A stretch of 14,398 bases of DNA from Chloroflexota bacterium. Its GTDB lineage: Bacteria; Chloroflexota; FW602-bin22; JACPRP01. The stretch is from positions 1 through 14,398 of the forward strand of contig JACQUC010000195.1 in the NCBI GenBank assembly GCA_016210495.1. The letters are read 5' to 3'. A program made the translations under genes and the position numbers. This document shows positions 1-7,252 of this stretch, in pieces (positions within the stretch are counted from its first letter, which is position 1; every line of letters begins with the position of its first letter). The notes under the pieces are model-generated. The model was not told where the DNA came from, ran no database searches, and saw nothing but the letters and a program-made list of their open reading frames with translations.

Positions 1-8
1 CACCCTAA

Positions 9-29
9 CCCTCTCCCAAAGGGAGAGGG
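9..29. repeat. Short palindromic repeat (9-bp arms, 3-nt loop)
   Basis: Arms CCCTCTCCC (9-17) and GGGAGAGGG (21-29) are perfect complements around an AAA loop. This motif is a familiar dispersed intergenic hairpin in many high-GC bacterial genomes, including Chloroflexota. There is no T-tract, so it is not called a rho-independent terminator, though it could mark the 3' end of a gene upstream of the window. Confidence 0.75.
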
Positions 30-92
30 GACAGGACGCTCGCCACAGCAGATTTTTCCTGAGCATCGAGCTTCGTTCTTAGTCGAACGAGC

Positions 93-118
93 AGGGGCAA
101 CCACGCAGGGTTGCCCCT
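93..118. repeat. Short palindromic repeat (10-bp arms, 6-nt loop)
   Basis: AGGGGCAACC (93-102) pairs perfectly with GGTTGCCCCT (109-118) around ACGCAG. The sequence ends in the CCCCTAC tail typical of a common dispersed intergenic repeat type. It lies about 155 bp before the dnaE promoter -10 box. No function can be read from the sequence. Confidence 0.75.
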
Positions 119-272
119 ACAGGAACGCGTGCGCTCTGAATCACAATGCAATCGGGCAGCCAACGGGATGTCGAGCGTACGAACGGAATGGCGCCGCTTG
201 GGTTGTGCGCCTGGCTACCCAAATCAATTTTCCTCACGAGACATAAAAACTCAACTACTCGCCTGCCACTCA

Positions 273-281
273 TGCTATAAT
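273..281 (+). promoter_or_regulatory. Extended -10 promoter of dnaE
   Basis: TGC followed by TATAAT (276-281) gives a consensus -10 hexamer with the TGn extension. No good -35 box lies at 16-18 bp spacing (the bases there read near AACTAC), which is usual for extended -10 promoters. Transcription would start near 288, leaving a leader of about 29 nt before the TTG start of dnaE. Confidence 0.65.
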
Positions 282-316
282 TCTGGTAGCACCGCAACTA
301 CGATCCGGAGACTTCT

Positions 317-3300
317 TTGGCCGACTTCACGCATCTCCACGTCCATTCCGAATACTCCTTGCTTGATGGCCTGGGCCGCGTCGACGCCTTGCTTAAGCGG
401 GCGAAGGAGCTGGGGATGGACACGCTGGCGCTAACCGACCACGGCGTGATGTTCGCGGCCGTCGACTTCTACATGGCCGCCAAAGACCTGGGCGTCAAGC
501 CCATTATCGGCTGCGAGGTCTACGTGGCCCCAAACAGACGCTCTGACCGCAGGCCGAAGATCGACGCCAGCCCATATCATCTGATTCTGCTGGCCAGCAA
601 CCAGACCGGATACCGCAACCTGTTACAACTGGCGAGTAAGGCGCATCTGGAGGGGTTCTATTACAAGCCACGCGTGGATAGAGAGCTCCTGGCCGAGCAC
701 AGGGACGGCTTGATCGCCCTCACGGCCTGTGGATCGGGTGAGATTCCCCGCCAGATCCTTAGCGGCGACCTCGCCGGCGCACGCCGTACCGCCGTCTGGT
801 TCAAGGAGGTGTACGGCCAGGGGAATTTCTACCTGGAGCTGCAGAATCACCCGATCCCGGAGCTTACCACCATCAACAAGGAGATGCTGGTCATCGGGCG
901 TGAGCTGGACATCCCCGTCGTCGCCACCAACGACGTACACTACGTCGGGCCCGAAGATGCCTACGCCCAAGAGATTCTGCTCTGCATTCAGACCAATACG
1001 ACGATCGAAGACCCCAAGCGGATGCGCATGACCGGCGAGACGTTCTACCTGCGCTCTCCCGAGGAGATGGCCGCGCTTTTCGAAGAGGTGCCGCAGGCCA
1101 TCGCCAACACGCGGGCCATCGCCGAGAAGTGCGACCTGAAGCTGGATTTCAACCGGCTGCACCTGCCGCAGTTCGACATTCCGGAAGGGTACACGCCCAA
1201 CACGTATCTGGAAAGGCTGTGTCGCGACGGGCTGAAGCGTCGCTACGAGCGCATCACGACCGAGATCGAAGACAGACTGCGCTACGAGCTTTCGGTGATC
1301 GAGCAGACCGGGTTTGCTGTCTACATCTTGATCGTGGCCGATTTCGTGACCTACGCCCGATCCCAGGGCATCCTCTTCGGCCCCCGTGGCTCGGCGGCCG
1401 GGAGCATCGTCTGTCACTGTCTGGGCATCGGCGACGTCGATCCCATCGCCAACAAGCTGGTTTTCGAGCGGTTTCTGAACATCGAGCGGCGGGAGATGCC
1501 GGACATTGATATGGATTTTGCCGACGATCGCCGCGACGAGATGATACAGTACGCCGCTCAGAGGTACGGGCGGGACCACGTGGCCCAGATCATCACTTTC
1601 GGAACGCTGGGCGCGCGGGCCGCCATCCGCGACGTCGGACGTGCGCTGGGGATGCCTTACGCCTTCGCGGACAGGGTGGCCAAGCTGGTGCCGTCGCTGC
1701 CGGTGGGCATCACCATCGACAAGGCGCTGGCGGACAACCAGGAACTCAAGGAGCTGTACGAGGCCGACGAGATGGCCCGGAAGCTCGTGGACACGGCGCG
1801 CAGCGTCGAGGGCGTTGCTCGCCACGCCTCGACCCACGCCGCCGGAGTCGTCATCTCGCGCGACCCATTGACCGATCACGTGCCGCTGCAGCGCGTCAGC
1901 AAGGGCGAAGACGGCGTGATGACGCAGTACCCTATGAACACGCTGGCCAAGATCGGGCTTTTGAAAATGGACTTCCTCGGCCTGGCCAACCTGACGATCC
2001 TGGGGCGCGCCGTCGACATCATTCGGCAAACACGTGGCGTCGAGGTAGAGCTACAGAGGATGCCTCTTGACGATCCCAAGGTGTTCGAGATACTGGGAGC
2101 GGGCGAGACAACGGGCATTTTCCAGCTTGAAGGCGTCGGCATGCGCAACTACATCAAGCAACTGAAGCCCACCAGCGTGGGCGACCTGGCGGCAATGGTC
2201 GCCCTCTATCGCCCTGGACCGATGGCGCACATTCCCGAGTTCATCGAAGGCAAACAGGGCCTGAAGCCGATAGAGTACGCGCATCCCGCTCTGGAGCCGA
2301 TACTGGAAGACACCTACGGGGTGATCGTGTACCAGGAGCAGGTGCTGCAGATCGTCAGGGCCATTGCGGGCTACTCGCTGGGCCAGGCCGACATCCTGCG
2401 CAAGGCGATGGGCAAGAAGATCCCCGAGGAGATGCGCAAGCAAAGGGGCAACTTCATCTCCGGTGCGAGGAAGAACGGCACCTCCGAGAAGGACGCGAAC
2501 GCCATCTTCGACGTCATCGAGCCCTTCGCGGGCTACGCTTTCAATCGGGCTCACGCCTACTGTTACGCCATGTTGGCTTACCAGACGGCCTACCTCAAGG
2601 CCAACTTCACGACCGAGTACATGGTCGCGGTGCTGAGCACGGCGATGGGGAATTCGGAGAAGGTGGCCACCACGATCGCGGAGTGCCGCCGGCTCGGCAT
2701 CGAGATTCTGCCGCCGGACGTCAACCGCAGCCAGCGGGGGTTCTCGATCGAGGGCGACCACCGTGGGCGCGGTATTCGCTGCGGCCTCGCCGCCACCAAG
2801 AACGTGGGCGACGGGGCGATCGAGGCCATCACGAGCGCGCGAAGCGGTGAAGGACCCTTCCGCTCGATCGAGGACTTCAGCCAGCGAGTGGACCTGCGCG
2901 CCGTGAACAAACGCACTATGGAAAGTCTGATCAAGGTGGGAGCGTTCGACTGTTTGGGCAAACGAAGCCAATTGCTCGCCTCGGTGGATCGGATGCTGGG
3001 CCTCAGTCAGCAGGCCAAGCGGGCAGCAGAGAGTGGGCAGACGAGCCTGTTCGACTTCCTCGGCAGCGAAACCGAGCTGATCGCCGTAACACAGTCGGAC
3101 GTTCCAGACGCGACGGCAAAAGACAAACTGGCCTGGGAAAAAGAGCTGCTGGGGCTGTACGTTTCCGAGCACCCGCTGCAGCGGCTTGCCGTGCAATTGA
3201 GGGACGAGGTGACGGCCTGCGGCCAGATTGGCGAGGAACTGGTCGGGCAAAAGGTCAACCTTGCGGGCGTGCTGCGCGGGATAAGAAGACTGATCACTAA

Positions 3301-3946
3301 GAAGCGTGAGTCGATGATCACGGCGACACTGGAGGACCTGCAGGGCAGCATCGAAATGGTGGCCTTTCCAAGGGTGTACGAGCGCACCAAGGCCCTCTGG
3401 GAAGAGGACGCCATCGTCCTCGTGCGGGGGAAAGTCGACGCCCGGGGCGAGCGCGTTCAGGTCATCTGCGACGACATCTCCGTGTTCACACCAGATCCGG
3501 CGCTGGATGGCGAAGATACGTGCGACGAAGTTGACGACAACCCTGCTGCACGCTGGGGGAGCTCTCCCGTCCCTGCCTCAGCGGGCGTAGGATCCCAAAC
3601 CATGCCGCGCACCGACTGGCCCGCCACCGTCAGCTCTTCGCCTGACGCCAACGGCGCTTCTCGTCCATCAAGCGCACCCCGGAACGGAGCTCGCCACCGC
3701 CTTTGCTTAACCATCCGGAGGTGTGGCGACGACGAGCGTGACCTGGAGATGCTGCAGAGGGTGTACACTTTGCTCCTCAACCACAACAAAGGCGGCGACC
3801 AGGTAGACCTGTGCATAGCTGCGAACGGCGACGAGAGGGTTCGCCTCGAGCTGCCGGAGGTCTCAGTGCGCTATAGCAGGCAACTGCGCGACCAGTTGAT
3901 AGACCTACTGGGAAGCGGGGCGCTCGAAGTAGAGAGGATCGAGTAG
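317..3946 (+). CDS. dnaE: DNA polymerase III subunit alpha (replicative polymerase)
   Basis: This 1209-residue protein extends DNA at the replication fork. The N-terminal PHP domain (about 5-275) keeps the likely metal ligands: H8, H10, D41-H42, E67, H88, C138, H178, D206 and H208. That suggests a possibly active proofreading site. The polymerase core carries the catalytic aspartates in PDIDMDF (D398, D400) and KMDFLGL (D552), and VYQEQV at 671-676. A helix-hairpin-helix region follows near 850-890. QTSLFDF at 908-914 resembles a sliding-clamp binding motif. An OB-fold lies at about 975-1062, then a Pro/Ser-rich linker (1063-1130) and a small C-terminal domain. The start is TTG with GGAG at 307-310, 6 nt upstream; the protein begins at the expected PHP motif. 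Oddity: the nucleotide-binding loop reads GPRGSAAGS, one Gly shorter than the usual GPGRGSAAGS. Identification is certain. Confidence 0.98.
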   Translation: MADFTHLHVHSEYSLLDGLGRVDALLKRAKELGMDTLALTDHGVMFAAVDFYMAAKDLGVKPIIGCEVYVAPNRRSDRRPKIDASPYHLILLASNQTGYRNLLQLASKAHLEGFYYKPRVDRELLAEHRDGLIALTACGSGEIPRQILSGDLAGARRTAVWFKEVYGQGNFYLELQNHPIPELTTINKEMLVIGRELDIPVVATNDVHYVGPEDAYAQEILLCIQTNTTIEDPKRMRMTGETFYLRSPEEMAALFEEVPQAIANTRAIAEKCDLKLDFNRLHLPQFDIPEGYTPNTYLERLCRDGLKRRYERITTEIEDRLRYELSVIEQTGFAVYILIVADFVTYARSQGILFGPRGSAAGSIVCHCLGIGDVDPIANKLVFERFLNIERREMPDIDMDFADDRRDEMIQYAAQRYGRDHVAQIITFGTLGARAAIRDVGRALGMPYAFADRVAKLVPSLPVGITIDKALADNQELKELYEADEMARKLVDTARSVEGVARHASTHAAGVVISRDPLTDHVPLQRVSKGEDGVMTQYPMNTLAKIGLLKMDFLGLANLTILGRAVDIIRQTRGVEVELQRMPLDDPKVFEILGAGETTGIFQLEGVGMRNYIKQLKPTSVGDLAAMVALYRPGPMAHIPEFIEGKQGLKPIEYAHPALEPILEDTYGVIVYQEQVLQIVRAIAGYSLGQADILRKAMGKKIPEEMRKQRGNFISGARKNGTSEKDANAIFDVIEPFAGYAFNRAHAYCYAMLAYQTAYLKANFTTEYMVAVLSTAMGNSEKVATTIAECRRLGIEILPPDVNRSQRGFSIEGDHRGRGIRCGLAATKNVGDGAIEAITSARSGEGPFRSIEDFSQRVDLRAVNKRTMESLIKVGAFDCLGKRSQLLASVDRMLGLSQQAKRAAESGQTSLFDFLGSETELIAVTQSDVPDATAKDKLAWEKELLGLYVSEHPLQRLAVQLRDEVTACGQIGEELVGQKVNLAGVLRGIRRLITKKRESMITATLEDLQGSIEMVAFPRVYERTKALWEEDAIVLVRGKVDARGERVQVICDDISVFTPDPALDGEDTCDEVDDNPAARWGSSPVPASAGVGSQTMPRTDWPATVSSSPDANGASRPSSAPRNGARHRLCLTIRRCGDDERDLEMLQRVYTLLLNHNKGGDQVDLCIAANGDERVRLELPEVSVRYSRQLRDQLIDLLGSGALEVERIE

Positions 3947-3953
3947 GGGGCGA

Positions 3954-4295
3954 ATGAGCGCGTTTATTCGTCGCTGGCTGGTGACGCTTCTCGCCATCGT
4001 TATTGCCGCACTGTTGCTGCCCGCCTACGTTCGCTACGCCGGCACGGCCGAACTGCTCGTCTTTGCTGCCCTGCTGGCGCTGCTGAACGCCATCGTGCGG
4101 CCTGTGCTCCTACTACTGACGTGCCCCATTAATTTGCTCACCCTTGGGCTCTTTGTGCTGGTCATCAACGGGTTCGTCTTCTGGCTGGCCACCTTGATAT
4201 TTCCCGGCGTACAGGTAGCAGACTTCTGGGCGGCCATCCTGGCTGCCTTGGTTGTGAGCGTAGTGAGCTTCATCGTCAACCGATTGTTCCCTTGA
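3954..4295 (+). CDS. Small membrane protein, phage holin 4_2 / YvlD (DUF360) family
   Basis: A 113-residue, very hydrophobic protein with four predicted membrane helices at about 5-25, 32-53, 59-81 and 88-109. The family signatures are visible: an N-x3-RP motif (N45 to P50), a following P-x3-LTLG (near 58-65), and a short positively charged N-terminus. Despite the family name, chromosomal members such as Bacillus YvlD are not known to be phage lysis genes, and there is no lysin or phage gene here. Function is unknown; an envelope role is inferred. The ATG lies 7 nt after the dnaE stop, with AGGGGG at 3945-3950, which overlaps the last base of... the dnaE stop region, so it is very likely co-transcribed and possibly translationally coupled with dnaE. 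The family call is good; the function is open. Confidence 0.88.
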   Translation: MSAFIRRWLVTLLAIVIAALLLPAYVRYAGTAELLVFAALLALLNAIVRPVLLLLTCPINLLTLGLFVLVINGFVFWLATLIFPGVQVADFWAAILAALVVSVVSFIVNRLFP

Positions 4296-4318
4296 GGCCG
4301 AGAGCCTGCAACGGGCTT

Positions 4319-4335
4319 CTGGCACATGACTTGCT
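4319..4335 (+). promoter_or_regulatory. Sigma-54-like -24/-12 promoter element upstream of yvcK
   Basis: CTGGCACATGACTTGCT matches the RpoN consensus YTGGCACR-N4-TTGCW. The GG (4321-4322) and GC (4333-4334) are separated by exactly 10 bp. Transcription would start near 4346, about 250 nt before yvcK, through the hairpin repeat. It starts 23 bp after the holin-like gene stop. No RpoN or enhancer-binding protein is in the window, so use by sigma-54 is inference. Confidence 0.4.
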
Positions 4336-4474
4336 CTCGATGTAGAGATCAGGTGAGGGTGGTTGCCGATCCACCCGTACCGTGCGCTTGCTGTACCTAG
4401 CCAAGGGGGAGAATGCCTCGCCACGGCGGGTGGAGGGCATAGCGCAGACACCTCGGCACACGAACAGACACGCG

Positions 4475-4497
4475 CGCACCCTGAAGGGTGCGGCTAC
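4475..4497 (+). repeat. GCACCC/GGGTGC hairpin repeat with GGCTAC tail, copy A
   Basis: CGCACCC (4475-4481) pairs with GGGTGCG (4486-4492) around TGAA, followed by GCTAC. It belongs to the same family as copies at 11922-11945 (same orientation) and 12009-12027 (inverted). All three share the stem and the GCTAC tail. This dispersed repeat type is common between genes in Chloroflexota; no T-tract follows it. Confidence 0.75.
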
Positions 4498-4535
4498 AAG
4501 GGGAACAGCGGAGATCGGGAGACGCGTTATGTTGC

Positions 4536-4563
4536 TTGATTTTTGTGCTCGGCGTGGTATAAT
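4536..4563 (+). promoter_or_regulatory. Vegetative promoter of yvcK
   Basis: TTGATT (4536-4541) and a perfect TATAAT (4558-4563) are separated by 16 bp, with TGG just before the -10 (extended -10). The predicted start of transcription is near 4570. This places the yvcK translation start after that point and excludes the longer open frame that begins at 4543. Confidence 0.8.
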
Positions 4564-4599
4564 GCGCGGAGCAACAGGTTGGGAGACAGGTCAAAGGAT

Positions 4600-5916
4600 A
4601 TGAACTTCCTAAAGTGGTTATACCCGGGGATGCACGTGAAGCGTTGGCTGCTGCTGCTGCTTGTGGGCATAACCCTGGTGAGCCTCGGCATAGCGTACCT
4701 CATTACGCACATCTACCGCTCTCAGCCTTTCCCCGAATACGTGGGCATCTTGACACTGCAGTTCATCGACAGACCCATACGTGGCATGCTATTTGTGGGC
4801 GCGGGAGCCGTCGTAGCCGTACTGGCCGTGCTCCACTTCAATCGATCCCTGCTGTCGGCGTTTCTTCCGCCCGGCAAGGACAACATCGTCGATATCGTCT
4901 ACCAGCACCGCCATCTTCAGCGCGGCCCGAAGGTCGTCGCGCTTGGCGGCGGCACCGGGCTTTCCACGCTGTTGCGCGGGCTCAAGGAGTACACAGGTAA
5001 CCTCACCGCCGTCGTCACCGTGGCGGACGATGGCGGGAGCTCCGGGCGCTTGCGCCGAGAGCTGGGCATTCTCCCACCAGGCGACTTTCGCCAGTGCCTC
5101 GTCGCTCTATCAGATGTCGAGCCGCTGATGACCAAGCTCTTTCAGTATCGCTTTGGCGAAGGTACCGAGCTCGAAGGCCACAGCTTCGGCAATCTCTTTA
5201 TCGTGGCTATGTCGGCAATAACCGGCAACTTCGAGCGGGCCATTCGCGAATCCAGCCGCGTCCTCGCCGTGCGGGGCCAGATACTCCCCTCGACACTTGC
5301 GGACGTGACGCTTATTGCCGAGCTTCAGAACGCGGATCTGGTGCGTGGTGAATCCAAGATCGGCCACTCGCCCAGGGCCATCAAGCGCCTGTTCCTGCAA
5401 CCCGACCGGCCACCCGCCTATCCGGAGGCGATTCGCGCCATATTGGACGCGGACCTGATCGTGATAGGACCGGGAAGCCTGTACACGAGCATCTTGCCGA
5501 ACCTGCTGGTGGAGGACATCACTCGAGCCATCAAAGCTTCAAGCGCCTTGAAGCTTTATGTCTGCAACGTGGCGACGCAGCAAGGCGAGACCGACGATTT
5601 CACCGTCACCGACCACATCACCGCCCTTGCCACACACGTCGGGCACAACCTCGTCAACTACGTGCTGGCCAACAACAACCTGCACGTGCAGATAGCCGAG
5701 GAATTGCGCGCGGCGCCGGTGAACCTGGACGGCGACTTCGCCAAACTGGGCCGGTACAAGGTCGTGGTCTCCGACGTGGTCGACGTGGCGAACCCCATGC
5801 GCCACGACCCCAAGAAACTGGCGCAGAGCATCTTGCGCATCTACTACGACAGAACACAACCTGCCGATGGATGGGCCACGGAAGTGCCGGAAGGCGCCGA
5901 AACGGTCACGACATAA
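4600..5916 (+). CDS. yvcK: YvcK/CofD-like protein (gluconeogenesis factor family), membrane-anchored
   Basis: A 438-residue protein. Two hydrophobic segments (about 16-38 and 62-79) should anchor the N-terminus in the membrane. The cytoplasmic domain starts near 110 with the nucleotide-binding GGGTG (116-120), then DDGGSSGRLR (143-152), PPGDFR (159-164), HSFGN (194-198), GPGSLYTSI (290-298) and CNVATQ (322-327). These are signatures of the CofD/YvcK fold. Family members bind UDP-sugars and are needed for growth on gluconeogenic substrates and for cell-wall synthesis or cell shape in Bacillus and Mycobacterium; they are not proven enzymes. ATG at 4600 was chosen because the promoter -10 lies inside the longer frame. 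The nearest Shine-Dalgarno-like bases (AAAGGA, 4593-4598) are unusually close, so ATG 4630 is a weaker alternative. The 3' end overlaps queG by 11 bp tail to tail. Confidence 0.93.
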   Translation: MNFLKWLYPGMHVKRWLLLLLVGITLVSLGIAYLITHIYRSQPFPEYVGILTLQFIDRPIRGMLFVGAGAVVAVLAVLHFNRSLLSAFLPPGKDNIVDIVYQHRHLQRGPKVVALGGGTGLSTLLRGLKEYTGNLTAVVTVADDGGSSGRLRRELGILPPGDFRQCLVALSDVEPLMTKLFQYRFGEGTELEGHSFGNLFIVAMSAITGNFERAIRESSRVLAVRGQILPSTLADVTLIAELQNADLVRGESKIGHSPRAIKRLFLQPDRPPAYPEAIRAILDADLIVIGPGSLYTSILPNLLVEDITRAIKASSALKLYVCNVATQQGETDDFTVTDHITALATHVGHNLVNYVLANNNLHVQIAEELRAAPVNLDGDFAKLGRYKVVVSDVVDVANPMRHDPKKLAQSILRIYYDRTQPADGWATEVPEGAETVTT

Positions 5917-7033
5917 GCGCCTGCTTGATCTCCGCTCGCACGCTTTCATCGGTTTCACGAGCGCTCGCTAGCTCTAGCGTCTCCCTTGCCTGCCTCGAGC
6001 CGAGCCTTCCGAGCGCCCACGCGCTGTGCGCGCGCACGAGTGGCTCGGCATCCTCCATCGCCCTGGCCAGGGCGGGGACCGCCGCGGTATCGCCGGCGTT
6101 TGCGAGCGCGATGGCCACGTTCCTGATCAAGCCCCTCCTCTTGGCCCGCCACACGGGGCTGGCCCTGAACTTCTCTCGATGGTCCTCGACTGTCAGGGCC
6201 AGCAGCGAAAGAAGGCCGGGCTCAGATTCGACCTGGGGGAGCGGCTGGGAGAACTCGTGGTTGCCGGCCTTCGCCCGGCGGTTGACCGGGCAGACATCCT
6301 GGCAGATGTCGCAGCCAAATATCCAGCTCCCCATCGCCGGGCGCAGGTCTGGCGGAACGCTCCCCTTCAATTCGATCGTCAGGTAGGAGATGCACCGGCG
6401 GCTGTCCACAAGGTAGGGAGAAGCTATGGCGCCGGTGGGGCACGCACTGATGCAGGCATCGCAGTTCCCACAGCTTTTCTGCAATGGATCATCTACGTCC
6501 AGATCGAGGTCGAGAAAAACCTCTCCCAGCAGCACCCACGAGCCGTACCGTCTGGTCAGGATATTGGTGCTCTTTCCATACCAGCCTATGCCGGCGCGCA
6601 AAGCCAGTTGGCGCTCGACTAGCGGCCCAGTGTCCACAAACAGCCTGGATTCCACACGGCGCCCCGCTCTGCGCTCGATAAAGCTGACCAGCAGTCGCAT
6701 TCTGTCTCGCAGCACGTCGTGGTAGTCGCGACTCCAGGCGTAACGCGCGATGCGGCCCCTGGGCTCAGCCGAGGCGCCGAAAACCGTGGGCGTGTCAGAG
6801 AGGTAGCTGCAGGCCACCGAGATGATCGATCGCGCGGCCGGAAGGAGCTCCTGGGGACGACACGCCAGACGAGCACGATCCTCGGTGAGCCAATCCATGC
6901 CTCCGAAAAGGCCGGCACGCACCCTTTCAACCACGACTGCTTCGGCTCCCGCCAATGGCTCAGCAGTTGAGATCCCGACGAGATCAAAACCAATCTGCCA
7001 GGCGAACTCTTTTATCTCGGTCGTTATCGACAA
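5906..7033 (-). CDS. queG: Epoxyqueuosine reductase
   Basis: A 375-residue cytoplasmic enzyme that reduces epoxyqueuosine to queuosine at the tRNA wobble position. It uses cobalamin and two [4Fe-4S] clusters. Eight cluster cysteines are visible: C188, C191, C194, C198, C214, C241, C244 and C248, within CGNCDACISACP, RRCISYLTIE and CDICQDVCP. The DTGPLVER motif supplies the probable catalytic Asp134. A HEAT-like helical tail (about 300-372) matches the family, which uses it for tRNA binding. The start is TTG (7031-7033 on the plus strand), with GGGAGG on the minus strand at 7044-7049 about 10 nt before it. There is no in-frame ATG near the conserved N-terminus. No other queuosine gene is in the window, so it stands alone, convergent with yvcK. 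Length is normal for the family. Confidence 0.96.
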   Translation of the reverse strand: MSITTEIKEFAWQIGFDLVGISTAEPLAGAEAVVVERVRAGLFGGMDWLTEDRARLACRPQELLPAARSIISVACSYLSDTPTVFGASAEPRGRIARYAWSRDYHDVLRDRMRLLVSFIERRAGRRVESRLFVDTGPLVERQLALRAGIGWYGKSTNILTRRYGSWVLLGEVFLDLDLDVDDPLQKSCGNCDACISACPTGAIASPYLVDSRRCISYLTIELKGSVPPDLRPAMGSWIFGCDICQDVCPVNRRAKAGNHEFSQPLPQVESEPGLLSLLALTVEDHREKFRASPVWRAKRRGLIRNVAIALANAGDTAAVPALARAMEDAEPLVRAHSAWALGRLGSRQARETLELASARETDESVRAEIKQALMS

Positions 7034-7093
7034 GCGTACATATCCTCCCAGGCCCGGGCCGGGTCTGCTCCTGCGCTTAGCCGCAGCTTCAAA

Positions 7094-7123
7094 AGCATAC
7101 TATGACAGGCGCTAATTGTGCAA
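7094..7123 (-). promoter_or_regulatory. Possible promoter of queG
   Basis: On the minus strand TTGCAC (7118-7123) and TATGCT (7094-7099) are 18 bp apart, about 60 bp before the queG start. The -10 is a weak match, so this is a candidate only. Confidence 0.3.
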
Positions 7124-7160
7124 GTTGCCGAGAAAGAGCATAGCGGCCACCGTTCAGTCG

Positions 7161-7177
7161 CTGGCACGCATCTTGCA
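7161..7177 (+). promoter_or_regulatory. Perfect sigma-54 -24/-12 consensus upstream of the KGG stress gene
   Basis: CTGGCACGCATCTTGCA fits YTGGCACG-N4-TTGCW at every position. GG (7163-7164) and GC (7175-7176) are exactly 10 bp apart. The predicted transcript would start near 7188 and carry a leader of about 65 nt to the ATG at 7253. No competing vegetative promoter of quality was seen between queG and this gene. Activation by an enhancer-binding protein is inferred, since no such gene is visible here. Confidence 0.55.
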
Positions 7178-7236
7178 GCACTTTTCCACCAGAGGCTGAA
7201 AAGCACCTGGATTGTCGGTAAGCGATTTATTAACCC

Positions 7237-7247
7237 AAGGGGGTGAT
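7237..7247 (+). promoter_or_regulatory. Very strong ribosome binding site of the KGG gene
   Basis: AAGGGGGTGAT is close to a full anti-16S match (AGGAGGTGAT with one change) and lies 5 nt before the ATG at 7253. It is by far the longest Shine-Dalgarno match in the window, consistent with high-level translation of an abundant protective protein. Confidence 0.8.
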
Positions 7248-7252
7248 TTCAA

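Larger units (their letters stand above)
1..272. other. Intergenic region upstream of dnaE, rich in hairpin repeats
   Basis: No credible gene was found in this stretch. It holds two perfect short palindromes (9-29 and 93-118, listed separately). A smaller hairpin directly precedes the second one: TCGTTC at 73-78 pairs with GAACGA at 85-90. Bases 120-270 show no recognisable motif. The open frames here are short, lack ribosome binding sites and either overlap the dnaE promoter or run into dnaE out of frame, so they were not called. Confidence 0.6.
4296..4599. other. Intergenic region between the holin-like gene and yvcK
   Basis: This gap of about 300 bp has no supported gene. From left to right it holds a sigma-54-like -24/-12 site (4319-4335), about 130 bp without recognisable signals, a GCACCC-type hairpin repeat (4475-4497), a strong vegetative promoter (4536-4563) and the yvcK leader. 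A 73-codon plus-strand frame across it (4382-4603) contains the repeat and the promoter and has no family resemblance, so it was left out. Confidence 0.6.

Noticed and set aside
79..297. 72-codon minus-strand frame upstream of dnaE
   Set aside because: It overlaps the repeat and the dnaE promoter, with no ribosome binding site or recognisable sequence.
623..3250. Long minus-strand open frames of 468 and 399 codons opposite dnaE
   Set aside because: They are mirror frames of a high-GC gene with certain identity, with no family resemblance and no credible start signals.
3954..4295. Prophage remnant, suggested by the holin family name
   Set aside because: No other phage gene is nearby, the gene is coupled to dnaE, and chromosomal members of this family are ordinary bacterial membrane proteins.
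4543..4599. N-terminal extension of YvcK by 19 residues
   Set aside because: The extension overlaps the -10 box of the gene's own promoter, so it cannot be transcribed from there.
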